Origin: Mesorhizobium ciceri WSM4083
GTDB lineage: Bacteria; Pseudomonadota; Alphaproteobacteria; Rhizobiales; Rhizobiaceae
Length of the DNA stretch: 44,253 nucleotides
Reading direction: 5' to 3'
NCBI RefSeq assembly: GCF_000519305.1
Contig: NZ_JAFG01000014.1
Location: 37,809 to 82,061, forward strand
Made by a program: the position numbers and the translations under genes. Every line of letters begins with the position of its first letter. Positions within the stretch are counted from its first letter, which is position 1. Below the pieces are notes generated by a model. It made no database searches and had not been told where the DNA came from. It was given only the letters and a program-made list of their open reading frames with translations. Shown here in pieces: positions 35,154 through 44,253 of the stretch.

Positions 35154-37067
35154 ATGAACTACCGGCGCGACATCGACGGCCTGCGGGCCGTTGCGGTGCT
35201 ACCCGTCGTGCTCTTCCATTTCGGCGTGTCCGCCATTCCTGGCGGCTTCACCGGCGTCGACATCTTCTTCGTCATATCGGGCTATCTGATCAGCGGCAGC
35301 CTGCTCGATGACCTTGAGCGGGGCCAGTTCTCGATCGGCCGCTTCTACTGGCGCCGCGCACGGCGCATCGTGCCGGCGCTGACCTTCGTCATCCTGCTCG
35401 CGAGCATTGCCGCCTGGTTCATCCTTCTGCCTTCGGATCTCCACGAATTCAGCCTTAGTGTGATCGCCGCCTCGACCTTCTGGTCGAACATCTATTTCTG
35501 GAAAACGACGAACTATTTCTCCATCGACGCCGAACTGCGGCCGCTCCTGCACACATGGTCGCTTTCGGTGGAGGAGCAGTATTATATCTTCGCGCCGATC
35601 CTCCTTTATCTGATCCACCGATACGTCTCGAAGCGCTGGCTGACGGTACTTCTGCCGATGGCCATCGGCAGCTTTGCCCTGGCAGTCATATCAACCTCGC
35701 TGGCGCCGACGGCCGGCTTCTATCTCTTGCCGACGCGCATATGGGAGCTGGCGCTGGGCGCCATGCTGATGTTGCGGAAGCCTCCGGTCCTGGCCAGTCG
35801 GCTCGCGGCGGACCTGATCGGCCTTGCCGGCTTTGCCCTGATTGCATTTGGCTTTGTGACGATTTCGGACAGCGATCCGTTTCCCGGCTACAACGCCCTA
35901 TTCCCCTGCATCGGAACCGCTCTGCTGATCTATGCTGGCCAGGATAACGCCGACAGGCCGGCATCTGTCGCCACTCGCGTGCTTCGGTTGGCGCCGCTGG
36001 TCTGGGTCGGCCTCATTTCCTATTCGCTTTACCTCGTCCACTGGCCGATCAACTCGTTCGTCCATTATCTCTCCCTGAAGACTGTCGGTGTGCCAACGAT
36101 TATCGCGATGACGGTGGCCAGTTTCGCCTTGGCGGCATTCTCCTGGAAATATGTCGAGCAACCCTTCCGCCACAAACGCCCCTATACCGCCCCCCTGCCT
36201 ATCTTCGCCTTTTCGGCGACGGCAATCGTGCTGCTGTGCGCCGGTGGTTTGGCCGGTGCACTGGGCAACGGTTTCCCGCAACGGTTTCCGGATTTCTCGA
36301 CCGAACGTATCCGGGTCGGCGACTGGCGCAACGGCATCTGTTTCAACGAAAACGGGACCCGCATCGAAGACTGGAACCTCGTCGACTGCACCCGTACAAC
36401 GGGCTTTGCCACCAATGTGCTGCTGTGGGGCGATTCTTTCGCTGCCCATTATGTTTCGGGACTTGAGCCCAACGCCCAGAAAATCCAGGCCAATGTCATC
36501 CAATACACCTATGCCGGTTGTCCGCCCGACCTGACCTATTTTTCCTATGCTCGGCCCGCCTGCACCCGCTTCAACGAACGGGCCTTGTCGATCGTCCGCG
36601 ACGCCAACATCCAGGCGGTGATCCTGAGCGGCCGATGGACCGACTACCAGGCCAGGGGCTTCGACGGCCTGCAGAAGACGATCGACCGGCTCCGCGAGAT
36701 GGGGGTCAAGGTCTATACCGTCGGCCAGTCTCCGGAATTCATCGCCGACGTCCAGAAGATCGCTTTCTTGGTGAAACGGGAGAATGCCGGAACCACATCC
36801 TGGCCGATGGCTATGGATCCGAACATCAACGCACGGGTTCTGCCGTTCACCAAAGGGGCCGATTTCATAGATCCGCTGACGTATCTGTGCGACTCGGCCG
36901 GTTGTTCATACGCCGATGCGACGACCAATGAATTTCTCTACTTCGACTATGGCCACTTCTCTTCCGCCGGCGCGACGCTGGCCATCTCGAAATACTGGCC
37001 AAGCTTCGCCCCCGGCAATAAGGTCGCGGAGGCAAAACGGCAATTCACGGCCGCGGGCGCGCCGTGA
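35154..37067 (+). CDS. OafA-type membrane O-acyltransferase with C-terminal SGNH domain
   Basis: This 637-residue protein has an N-terminal acyltransferase 3 membrane domain (about 1-370). The conserved His22 lies in VVLFHF, followed by RRARRIVPAL, LHTWSLSVEEQYY and YSLYLVHWP. A linker and a periplasmic SGNH hydrolase domain follow, with Ser428 in LWGDSF and Asp598/His601 in YFDYGHFS. Such proteins O-acetylate lipopolysaccharide O-antigen, capsule or exopolysaccharide. The ATG at 35154 is chosen at the family N terminus; the ribosome site is weak and a GTG at 35139 is possible. It closes the glycan cluster, 77 bases before a tRNA gene. Confidence 0.9.
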   Translation: MNYRRDIDGLRAVAVLPVVLFHFGVSAIPGGFTGVDIFFVISGYLISGSLLDDLERGQFSIGRFYWRRARRIVPALTFVILLASIAAWFILLPSDLHEFSLSVIAASTFWSNIYFWKTTNYFSIDAELRPLLHTWSLSVEEQYYIFAPILLYLIHRYVSKRWLTVLLPMAIGSFALAVISTSLAPTAGFYLLPTRIWELALGAMLMLRKPPVLASRLAADLIGLAGFALIAFGFVTISDSDPFPGYNALFPCIGTALLIYAGQDNADRPASVATRVLRLAPLVWVGLISYSLYLVHWPINSFVHYLSLKTVGVPTIIAMTVASFALAAFSWKYVEQPFRHKRPYTAPLPIFAFSATAIVLLCAGGLAGALGNGFPQRFPDFSTERIRVGDWRNGICFNENGTRIEDWNLVDCTRTTGFATNVLLWGDSFAAHYVSGLEPNAQKIQANVIQYTYAGCPPDLTYFSYARPACTRFNERALSIVRDANIQAVILSGRWTDYQARGFDGLQKTIDRLREMGVKVYTVGQSPEFIADVQKIAFLVKRENAGTTSWPMAMDPNINARVLPFTKGADFIDPLTYLCDSAGCSYADATTNEFLYFDYGHFSSAGATLAISKYWPSFAPGNKVAEAKRQFTAAGAP

Positions 37068-37144
37068 TCCGCGGCACGACCGTCGTGAGAACAGACCGCT
37101 TTGCGATTGCCCGAAGGCTAACCCTCATGGTAACGAGGGCGCAC

Positions 37145-37218
37145 GCGGGTATGATGTAATGGTAGCTTGTCAGCTTCCCAAGCTGAACGCGAGGGTTCGA
37201 TTCCCTCTACCCGCTCCA
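37145..37218 (+). tRNA. tRNA-Gly (anticodon CCC)
   Basis: The acceptor stem is GCGGGTA / TACCCGC. The anticodon arm is TCAGC-TTCCCAA-GCTGA, giving a seven-base loop with CCC at positions 34-36. The T arm is GAGGG-TTCGATT-CCCTC. Discriminator T and an encoded CCA end the gene. It reads GGG codons. It stands alone between the acyltransferase gene and a small convergent gene. Confidence 0.93.
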
Positions 37219-37220
37219 GT

Positions 37221-37457
37221 CTAAGGCGTCAGAACCATTTCAGCGCCTGCCTGTTCGTCGAACACGACCGAGCAGCCTCGCGCAAGCGCCACCGTTGCAA
37301 GGGCGTTTGCCGCCGCGTCATCCGATGAAACGAAATCGCCGGTCAACACCCGCAGCTCTTCCACGCTTTCAGCCATGGACACGAAATTCCCGACCGACCG
37401 ATCGTGCTTGCAGGCCTCGATCACGCAAAGCAGATCGATGATTTCGAAGCCGCGCAT
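37221..37457 (-). CDS. small hypothetical protein
   Basis: This 78-residue soluble product has no family I recognise and is rich in acidic and small residues. It contains FEIIDLLCVIEACKHDRS and a closing SVVFDEQAGAEMVL. A good GGAGGC ribosome site at normal spacing before the ATG supports it as real. Its stop codon begins 3 bases past the tRNA-Gly CCA end on the opposite strand, so transcripts from the two genes collide. Confidence 0.65.
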   Translation of the reverse strand: MRGFEIIDLLCVIEACKHDRSVGNFVSMAESVEELRVLTGDFVSSDDAAANALATVALARGCSVVFDEQAGAEMVLTP

Positions 37458-37586
37458 GTTCAGCCTCCAGATGAAATCGTCCCTTGCAAGATCATGAACG
37501 CATCGGCGGGAAATAATGTTCCCAGTTCGCTTTCGCCAGCCTCGGCCTGGCGGTGCTTTCGCCGGACAACCTACCCGGGCCAGCCA

Positions 37587-38576
37587 TCATCCCACTTCCC
37601 TCAGAATGAAGTCGTGCAGCATCTTGGCGGCCGGCGACAACGCGCGATTCCTCACCGTGATCAGGCTGTAGGGCCTGACCTCGATGTCGAATTCGGTCTG
37701 GACGACGTCGATGGCGCCGGCCAGCCCGTCAGGGTTCTGGATGAATTTCGCCACCTGGACCGAGACCGGCGCAATGGCGTCGGACTGCGCGACCATGACC
37801 AGGGTCAAAAGCAGCGAACTGGTGTTCAGGATGCGGTCCGGCAGAGCGATGTTGCGGTTGAGGAAGTTGCTCTCCATCGCCTGGCGCAAGGGCGAGCCGC
37901 CAGACTGGAAGACCCAGTCATAGGCGGCGGTCTCTTCCAGCCGCACCGCCTCGCCCTTGGCGAGCGGATGGCCCCGGCGCACGATCAGGCAGGCCTTCTC
38001 GACGCCGATGACGCGCGACTCGAACAGCCGCGGATTGAGATCGTCGGGGATGCGCGCGATGATGAAGTCATGGCGCGTGGCGATCAGCTCGCGTGCCAGC
38101 ACATTGGAGGTCTCGACCTGCATGGTGATCTCGATACGCGGGTAGATGCGGCGGATTTCACGAATTGCCGGCACCGCCAGCTCGATGGCCGGCGCGGTCA
38201 CGGCACCCAGGAAAACCGAACCGCCCTTGCCCGCCTTGAGCTCGGAAATCTCGCGGTCGACCTCGCGCATCTCCAGCAGGATCGAGCGCGCGCGCCTGGC
38301 CAAAGCCTTGCCGTATGGCGTCAAGGTGATACCGCGCGGCAGCCTCTCGCACAGCTTGACCTCCAGCACCGCCTCCATCTCCGCGATCATGCGCGAGGCC
38401 GCCGGCTGCGAAATGTTCAGAACCTGGGCTGCCGCGCTGACCCGGCCATGGTCGTCGAGCGCGACGATCATGCGCATGTGACGCAGACTGAGACCGCTGC
38501 GCAGCAGGGTTTCACCATCGCCCGGTGCTTCTCTGTAACCATTTGAAGCTGTTGTCGGATTCCCGGGCCGCGCCAT
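37587..38576 (-). CDS. gbpR: LysR-family regulator of the chvE-ggu genes
   Basis: This 329-residue regulator has a LysR helix-turn-helix (MRMIVALDDHGRVSAAAQVL, then NISQPAASRMIAEME) and a substrate-sensing domain. Its position divergent from chvE-gguAB matches gbpR (galactose-binding-protein regulator) of Agrobacterium, which activates chvE in response to sugars. The ATG at 38576 has AGGGAAAG upstream; longer in-frame starts lack this and have no family match. The 20-residue polar extension before the first helix is longer than in most LysR proteins. Confidence 0.85.
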   Translation of the reverse strand: MARPGNPTTASNGYREAPGDGETLLRSGLSLRHMRMIVALDDHGRVSAAAQVLNISQPAASRMIAEMEAVLEVKLCERLPRGITLTPYGKALARRARSILLEMREVDREISELKAGKGGSVFLGAVTAPAIELAVPAIREIRRIYPRIEITMQVETSNVLARELIATRHDFIIARIPDDLNPRLFESRVIGVEKACLIVRRGHPLAKGEAVRLEETAAYDWVFQSGGSPLRQAMESNFLNRNIALPDRILNTSSLLLTLVMVAQSDAIAPVSVQVAKFIQNPDGLAGAIDVVQTEFDIEVRPYSLITVRNRALSPAAKMLHDFILREVG

Positions 38577-38887
38577 CGCTTTCCCTGCCTTCTGCTCGTG
38601 TACGGCCGACATTGGAGTCAGCCCGTCACGTCGCAATACATATACCAACCATGATATAGCAACCATCAAAGATCGCATTTGACAGTTATGGCAAAGACCC
38701 ACACCCTCCGCGCGTTCCAAGACGTGACGGTCGCTGACGAGAAAAATCGTATCGATTGAATAAGCGTCTCGGGGCCATGGGAGGATACCGGAGATCGATA
38801 TGACGGCAGCAGTGCCTTGGCGCTTCTGCACGATTGCGCGGCCCGCGACCCCCGGGGTGCCGCGTCCATCAAACAGGGAGAGTTGAA
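38577..38887. promoter_or_regulatory. gbpR-chvE divergent intergenic region
   Basis: These 311 bases contain no gene. An AT-rich island near 38636-38680 includes ATATACCAACCATGATAT, with ATAT at both ends, and a 7-base direct repeat CAACCAT at 38646 and 38660 (14 bases apart). A LysR protein could bind there. TTGACA at 38679-38684 is a possible -35 for chvE but lacks a convincing -10. The rest, up to the chvE ribosome site, shows nothing clear. Confidence 0.45.
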
Positions 38888-39958
38888 GTGAAAATCATCA
38901 AGACACTGGCCGCCGTCGCGGCCCTTGGCATCGCTGCCATGACCTACTCGGCGCACGCAGCCGACAAGGGTCTCGTCGGCGTGCTGATGCCGACCAAGAC
39001 CTCGCAGCGCTGGATCAACGACGGCGATGCCGTCAAGTCCCAGCTCGAGGCTCTCGGCTACACCGTCGACCTGCAATACGCGCAGGACGACATCCCCAAC
39101 CAGCTCAGCCAGCTGGAAAACGAGATCACCAAAGGCCCGAAGGCGCTGATCATCGCTTCGATCGACGGCACCACCCTGTCGGATGCTCTGCAGAAGGCCG
39201 CTGACGCGGGCGTCGTCGTCGTCGCCTATGACCGCCTGATCAAGAAGACCGCCAATGTCGACTACTACACCACCTTCGACAATTTCGGCGTCGGCGTGAT
39301 CCAGGCGAATTCGCTGGTCAAGGGCCTCAAGGAGCGTTTCCCGAACACCAAGCCGTGGAACGTCGAACTGTTCGGCGGCTCGCCCGACGACAACAACGCC
39401 TTCTTCTTCTACAATGGCGCCATCTCCGTCCTGCAGCCGCTGATCGACGACGGCTCGATCAAGATCAAGTCCGGCCAGACCGGCATGGACAAGGTCGGCA
39501 CGCTGCGTTGGCTCGCCGCCACCGCCCAGGCGCGCATGGACAACCTGCTGTCGGCCAACTATTCGGACGGCAGCCGCGTCGATGGCGTTCTTTCGCCCTA
39601 TGACGGCCTGTCGCGCGGCATCACCGCCTCGCTGCGCGCCGTCGGCTACGGCACCGAGGCTCAGCCGTGGCCGATCGTGACCGGCCAGGACGCCGAGACC
39701 GCTTCGGTCAAGCTGATCATCACGGGCGAGCAGTATTCGACCGTGTTCAAGGACACCCGCGAACTGGCCAAGGCCACCGTCGAGCTCGTCGACAAGGTGC
39801 TCTCGGGCGGCAAGCCGGACGGCCTCGACGAAAAGACCTACAACAACGACGTCAAGGTCGTTCCTTCGATCCTGCTGACGCCGCATGAGGTCGACAAGTC
39901 GAACTACCAGGCGCTGGTCGTCGACTCCGGCTACATCAAGGCCGACGAACTGAAGTAA
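38888..39958 (+). CDS. chvE: multiple-sugar-binding periplasmic protein
   Basis: This 356-residue type I periplasmic sugar-binding protein has a signal peptide (KIIKTLAAVAALGIAAM, cleavage after AHA near residue 25). Close identity in pattern to ChvE of Agrobacterium is seen in GLVGVLMPTKTSQRWINDGD, YAQDDIPNQLSQLENE, NVELFGGSPDDNNAFFFYNG and PIVTGQDAET. ChvE binds glucose, galactose, arabinose, xylose and related sugars, and serves uptake, chemotaxis and, in Agrobacterium, VirA signalling. The start is a GTG with GGGAGAG before it. A strong terminator-like hairpin follows the gene. Confidence 0.93.
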   Translation: MKIIKTLAAVAALGIAAMTYSAHAADKGLVGVLMPTKTSQRWINDGDAVKSQLEALGYTVDLQYAQDDIPNQLSQLENEITKGPKALIIASIDGTTLSDALQKAADAGVVVVAYDRLIKKTANVDYYTTFDNFGVGVIQANSLVKGLKERFPNTKPWNVELFGGSPDDNNAFFFYNGAISVLQPLIDDGSIKIKSGQTGMDKVGTLRWLAATAQARMDNLLSANYSDGSRVDGVLSPYDGLSRGITASLRAVGYGTEAQPWPIVTGQDAETASVKLIITGEQYSTVFKDTRELAKATVELVDKVLSGGKPDGLDEKTYNNDVKVVPSILLTPHEVDKSNYQALVVDSGYIKADELK

Positions 39959-39976
39959 TCCCGGTTACAAAGTCAG

Positions 39977-40005
39977 GGGGTCCTGCGCAACGCAGGGCCC
40001 CTTTT
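39977..40005 (+). terminator. intrinsic terminator/attenuator between chvE and gguA
   Basis: GGGGTCCTGCG (39977-39987) pairs with CGCAGGGCCCC (39991-40001) around a 3-base loop, then TTTTCGTT. This is a good rho-independent terminator. Partial read-through would keep gguAB expression below that of chvE. Confidence 0.85.
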
Positions 40006-40080
40006 CGTTCACCAGCGAGCCCGGTATTGTCGCCGACCTCGCCGGCAATGTTTGCCGAGCTCTCAAGGAGCGGTTGTCCC

Positions 40081-41609
<1,529 letters not shown>

Positions 41610-41613
<4 letters not shown>

Positions 41614-42896
41614 GCACCGAAAGCGCCCCCGCCCCGCAGGGCAACGTCGCCGAAGAGCAGCGCCCACGCATCGCCGTCTCGGCGCTGACGACGAACCTGC
41701 GCGAGTACGGCCTGATCCTGGCGCTGATCGCCATCATGGTGTTCTTCCAGTTCACCACGAACGGAACGCTGTTTAAGCCGGTGAACCTGAGCAACCTGGT
41801 GCAGCAGAACTCGTTCATCATCGTGATGGCGCTGGGCATGCTGCTGGTGATCGTCTCCGGCCATATCGACCTGAGTGTCGGATCGGTGGCGGGCTTCATC
41901 GGCGCGCTGGCGGCGATGATGATGGTCATCTGGCCGCTCGGCCCGTTCAGCAATCCGCTGGTGGTGTCGATCATCTGCCTGATCGTGGGCGGCGCGATCG
42001 GCGCTGCGCAAGGCTACTGGATCGCCTATCACCGAATACCGAGCTTCATCGTCACGCTGGCCGGCATGCTGATCTTCCGCGGCATCTGCCAGGCCCTGCT
42101 GGGCGGCGGATCCTCGGTGGGGCCGCTACCCGATGGCTTCAAGGCGCTCAGCTCCGGCTTCATCCCGGATGTCATCGGCCCGCTGACGCTGATCCCGCCG
42201 ACGGTGAACGCGGCCGGCAAGACCATCATGGGCAGCGGCCTGACGCTCCACATGACAACGATCGTGCTGGGCCTGATCGCTGTGCTGGCCTACGCCTATT
42301 TCGGGGTGAGGACGCGCCGCAAGCGCGAACGCCATGGCTATGAAGCCGAGCCCTTTGCCCTGTTCGTCGTCAAGACGCTGGTCGGCAGCGCGCTGGCGCT
42401 GTTCCTGGTCTACCAGTTCGCCAGCTACAGGGGCCTGCCGGTGGTGCTGCTCGTCATGGGCGTGCTGATCTCGCTGTTCGTCTTCGTCACCAAGCGCATG
42501 ACCATCGGCCGCCGTATCTACGCCATGGGCGGCAATTCCAAGGCCGCGCAGCTGTCGGGCATCAACACCGAGCGGCTGACGCTGATGGTGTTCATCAATA
42601 TGGGCGTGCTGTCGGCGCTCGGCGGCCTGATCATCGCGGCGCGACTGGGACAGGCGGTGCCGGCCGCGGGCCTCGGCAGCGAGCTCGACGTCATCGCCGC
42701 CGTCTTCATCGGCGGCGCCTCGGCCATGGGCGGCGTCGGTCAGGTCATCGGTGCGGTGGTTGGCGGCTTCATCATGGGCGTGATGAACAACGGCATGTCG
42801 ATCATGGGCGTCAATGTCGACTGGCAGCAGGTGGTCAAAGGCCTGGTGCTGCTCGGTGCCGTGATCTTCGACGTCTACAACAAGAACAAGGCCTGA
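41610..42896 (+). CDS. gguB: multiple-sugar ABC transporter permease
   Basis: This 428-residue permease of the CUT2/XylH type is larger than RhaP and RhaQ, with about ten to twelve spans. It includes the family motif GMLLVIVSGHIDLSVGSV and the conserved MGGNSKAAQLSGI near the end. Only one permease gene is present, so the channel is presumably a homodimer, unlike the RhaPQ heterodimer. GGAGAAGG lies before the ATG inside gguA. A repeat-rich gap separates it from gguC. Confidence 0.92.
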
Positions 42897-42905
42897 ACGG
42901 GCTTA

Positions 42906-42941
42906 AGAGCAATTCCAGGGAAAAGTGTGAAACGGTTTTCC
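42906..42941 (-). repeat. short dispersed repeat, copy C (inverted)
   Basis: Read on the minus strand this is the same element as at 22440 and 26419: GGAAAACCG, TTTCACACTTTTCCCTGGAA, TTGCTCT. It begins 9 bases after the gguB stop. A further partial inverted fragment, GGAATTGC, follows at 42946-42953, so a compact hairpin can form. Confidence 0.8.
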
Positions 42942-42968
42942 GCCCGGAATTGCACCAAGACAATGAGT

Positions 42969-43009
42969 TAGAGCGGTTCGCCGTTTCCGTGAAACGGTGA
43001 ACTGCTCTA
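42969..43009. repeat. long imperfect palindrome
   Basis: TAGAGC, GGTTCgCCGTTTC, CGT, GAAACGGtGAACT, GCTCTA form a nearly complete 19-bp hairpin in the gap between gguB and gguC. It shares the GCTCTA end with the three-copy repeat nearby and looks like a second member of the same class of mobile or structural repeats. The rest of the 305-base gap (43010-43201) carries no supported gene. Confidence 0.7.
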
Positions 43010-43201
43010 GGCGAGGCAAGCAGGAGGCATACGATCGCGGCGCTGCCGGCAACCGCCGGTAACAGAAGTCCCTGAGGGACCAGGCCCGCGAGCGCAATCC
43101 GAACTGAGAATTTAAACCGTGGCATGGACGAGGTCCCGGCCGCGCCGAGCAAGGTCTGCCGTTTTGGCAGCCCTGCCAAGGCAAATGAGAGAGGATTCAT
43201 C

Positions 43202-44194
43202 ATGCTGATCTCCCAGATCCTTGACGACGCCGAGACCATCCGCGTCGTCGCCCGCAATAGCGGCAAGACCCGGATCATCAATGGCGCCCGCAGCGTCTAT
43301 TCGCTGGCGATGGAGGCCGCCCGCACCGGCGTCGGCCTCGTCGCGCTGATCGAACGCAAGGGACTTGGCGAGACGGTCGATCTCGAGGCCGCTTACAAGA
43401 AGGGGCGGCTGCTGTCGCCGATCAATCACCCCGATCCGGCGCATCTGCACCTGACCGGCACCGGGCTGACGCATCTCGGCTCCGCCGCGACGCGCGATTC
43501 CATGCACAAGAAGCTGAGCGCCGACGGCGAGGAGCAGCTCACCGATTCCATGAAGATGTTCCGCATGGGGCTGGAGGGCGGCAAGCCGGCGAAAGGCCAG
43601 ATCGGCGTGCAGCCGGAATGGTTCTACAAGGGCAACGGCACGATGGCGGTGGCACCAGGCGCCGCACTCCTGTCACCGGCCTTCGCCAAGGACGCCGGCG
43701 AAGAGCCCGAGGTGGCCGGCATCTATGTCATCGGCGATGACGGCGCGCCTTTCCGCGTCGGCTTCACGCTGTCGAACGAGTTTTCCGACCACGTCACCGA
43801 GCGCGTGAACTATCTGTTCCTCGCCCATTCCAAGCTGCGCAACGCCTCGTTCGGGCCGGAGATCCTGATCGGCGACCTGCCGTCCGATATCCGCGGCACC
43901 TCGCGCATCGTGCGCGACAGCGAGGTGCTGTGGGAAAAGCCATTCCTGTCCGGCGAAGCGAACATGTCGCACACCATCGCCAATCTCGAACATCACCATT
44001 TCAAATACGCGGCCTTCCGCCAGCCGGGCGACGTGCATGTGCACATGTTCGGCACGGCGACGCTCTCCTTCGCCGACGGCATCAGGACCGAGGCCGGCGA
44101 CGTGTTCGAGATCGAGGCCGGGGATTTCGGCCTGCCACTGCGCAACCCGCTGGAGATCGAGCAGCCGGTGCAGGTGGCGGTGAAGGCGCTTTGA
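43202..44194 (+). CDS. gguC: GguC/AraD1 family protein (fumarylacetoacetase-fold)
   Basis: This 330-residue cytosolic protein is of the GguC, now AraD1, family with a fumarylacetoacetate-hydrolase-like fold. Family segments are ISQILDDAETIRVVARN, LLSPINHPDPAHLHLTGTGL and GVQPEWFYKGNGT. Members are linked to pentose or acidic-sugar breakdown, such as removal of water from 2-keto-3-deoxy-arabonate, but the reaction is not certain here. The ATG at 43202 has GAGAGGA upstream; the open frame extends back 78 bases without a better start. It is likely transcribed apart from gguB because of the repeat-filled gap. Confidence 0.85.
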   Translation: MLISQILDDAETIRVVARNSGKTRIINGARSVYSLAMEAARTGVGLVALIERKGLGETVDLEAAYKKGRLLSPINHPDPAHLHLTGTGLTHLGSAATRDSMHKKLSADGEEQLTDSMKMFRMGLEGGKPAKGQIGVQPEWFYKGNGTMAVAPGAALLSPAFAKDAGEEPEVAGIYVIGDDGAPFRVGFTLSNEFSDHVTERVNYLFLAHSKLRNASFGPEILIGDLPSDIRGTSRIVRDSEVLWEKPFLSGEANMSHTIANLEHHHFKYAAFRQPGDVHVHMFGTATLSFADGIRTEAGDVFEIEAGDFGLPLRNPLEIEQPVQVAVKAL

Positions 44195-44206
44195 GGTCGG
44201 ATTTTT

Positions 44207-44250
44207 CCTTCTCCCCTTGTGGGAGAAGGTGGATCGGCGCGATAGCGCCG
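44207..44250. repeat. intergenic hairpin repeat at the window edge
   Basis: Two adjacent hairpins, CCTTCTCCC / GGGAGAAGG (44207-44229) and CGGCGC-GATA-GCGCCG (44235-44250), form a typical rhizobial intergenic element. The window ends inside it. The first hairpin, only 12 bases past gguC, could also serve as a terminator. Confidence 0.65.
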
Positions 44251-44253
44251 AGA

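Noticed and set aside
34969..35157. 62-codon frame before the acyltransferase
   Set aside because: No ribosome site or family, and it overlaps a candidate promoter.
37145..37218. Reading the tRNA anticodon as TCC (glycine UCC)
   Set aside because: Pairing the stem TCAGC/GCTGA leaves the loop TTCCCAA, which places CCC, not TCC, at positions 34-36.

Overview
The window looks like a chromosomal or large-replicon segment of a rhizobium, most likely Mesorhizobium or a close relative in the Hyphomicrobiales. This is inferred from the GC-rich coding sequence, the rhizobial gene order rhaDI / rhaRSTPQUK, the gbpR-chvE-gguABC block known from Agrobacterium and its relatives, a hemA-type 5-aminolevulinate synthase, and short dispersed intergenic repeats of the kind common in rhizobia. 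No insertion sequence, phage gene, integrase, CRISPR array or replication origin was seen. Species is not determinable from the sequence alone.

Layout. (1) 220-10949 is a complete L-rhamnose catabolic locus: rhaI and rhaD on the minus strand, and rhaR, rhaS, rhaT, rhaP, rhaQ, rhaU and rhaK on the plus strand. The divergent control region carries a large dyad of helically phased half-sites. (2) 10950-14028 is a two-gene minus-strand D-amino-acid module. It holds an ornithine-racemase-like PLP enzyme fused to an arginase-like domain that has lost its metal ligands, and a DadA-type D-amino-acid dehydrogenase. (3) 14339-18653 has galE, hemA behind a perfect FNR/FixK box, a class I/II aminotransferase and mscL. 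(4) 18931-25731 has a very large hybrid kinase with a sodium/solute-symporter-like sensor (CrbS/MxtR type), a LysR/MFS divergent pair, and a LuxR-type response regulator that is a plausible CrbR/ErdR partner. (5) 25851-31040 has small envelope proteins, DUF952-pyrD, a MATE transporter and a histone-deacetylase-fold hydrolase. (6) 31279-37067 is a surface-glycan cluster: a polyprenyl-phosphate-type GT2, a methyltransferase, a GtrA flippase-like protein, a GT-C-like membrane protein and an O-acyltransferase with an SGNH domain. It ends next to a tRNA-Gly(CCC). (7) 37587-44194 is gbpR divergent from chvE-gguA-gguB and then gguC, a sugar sensing, uptake and catabolism block.

How the parts fit. 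Two complete CUT2-type sugar ABC importers (RhaSTPQ and ChvE-GguAB) sit in the same window, and both have a strong hairpin between the binding-protein gene and the ATPase gene. Rhamnose entering through RhaSTPQ would be converted by RhaU (anomer), RhaI/RhaK (isomerisation and phosphorylation) and RhaD (aldol cleavage and lactaldehyde oxidation).

The most unusual object is the racemase/pseudo-arginase fusion. Its two halves correspond to neighbouring steps of arginine and ornithine metabolism, but the arginase half appears catalytically dead, which suggests a sensor or scaffold role. All functions are read from sequence by recognition of families; no database search was run.
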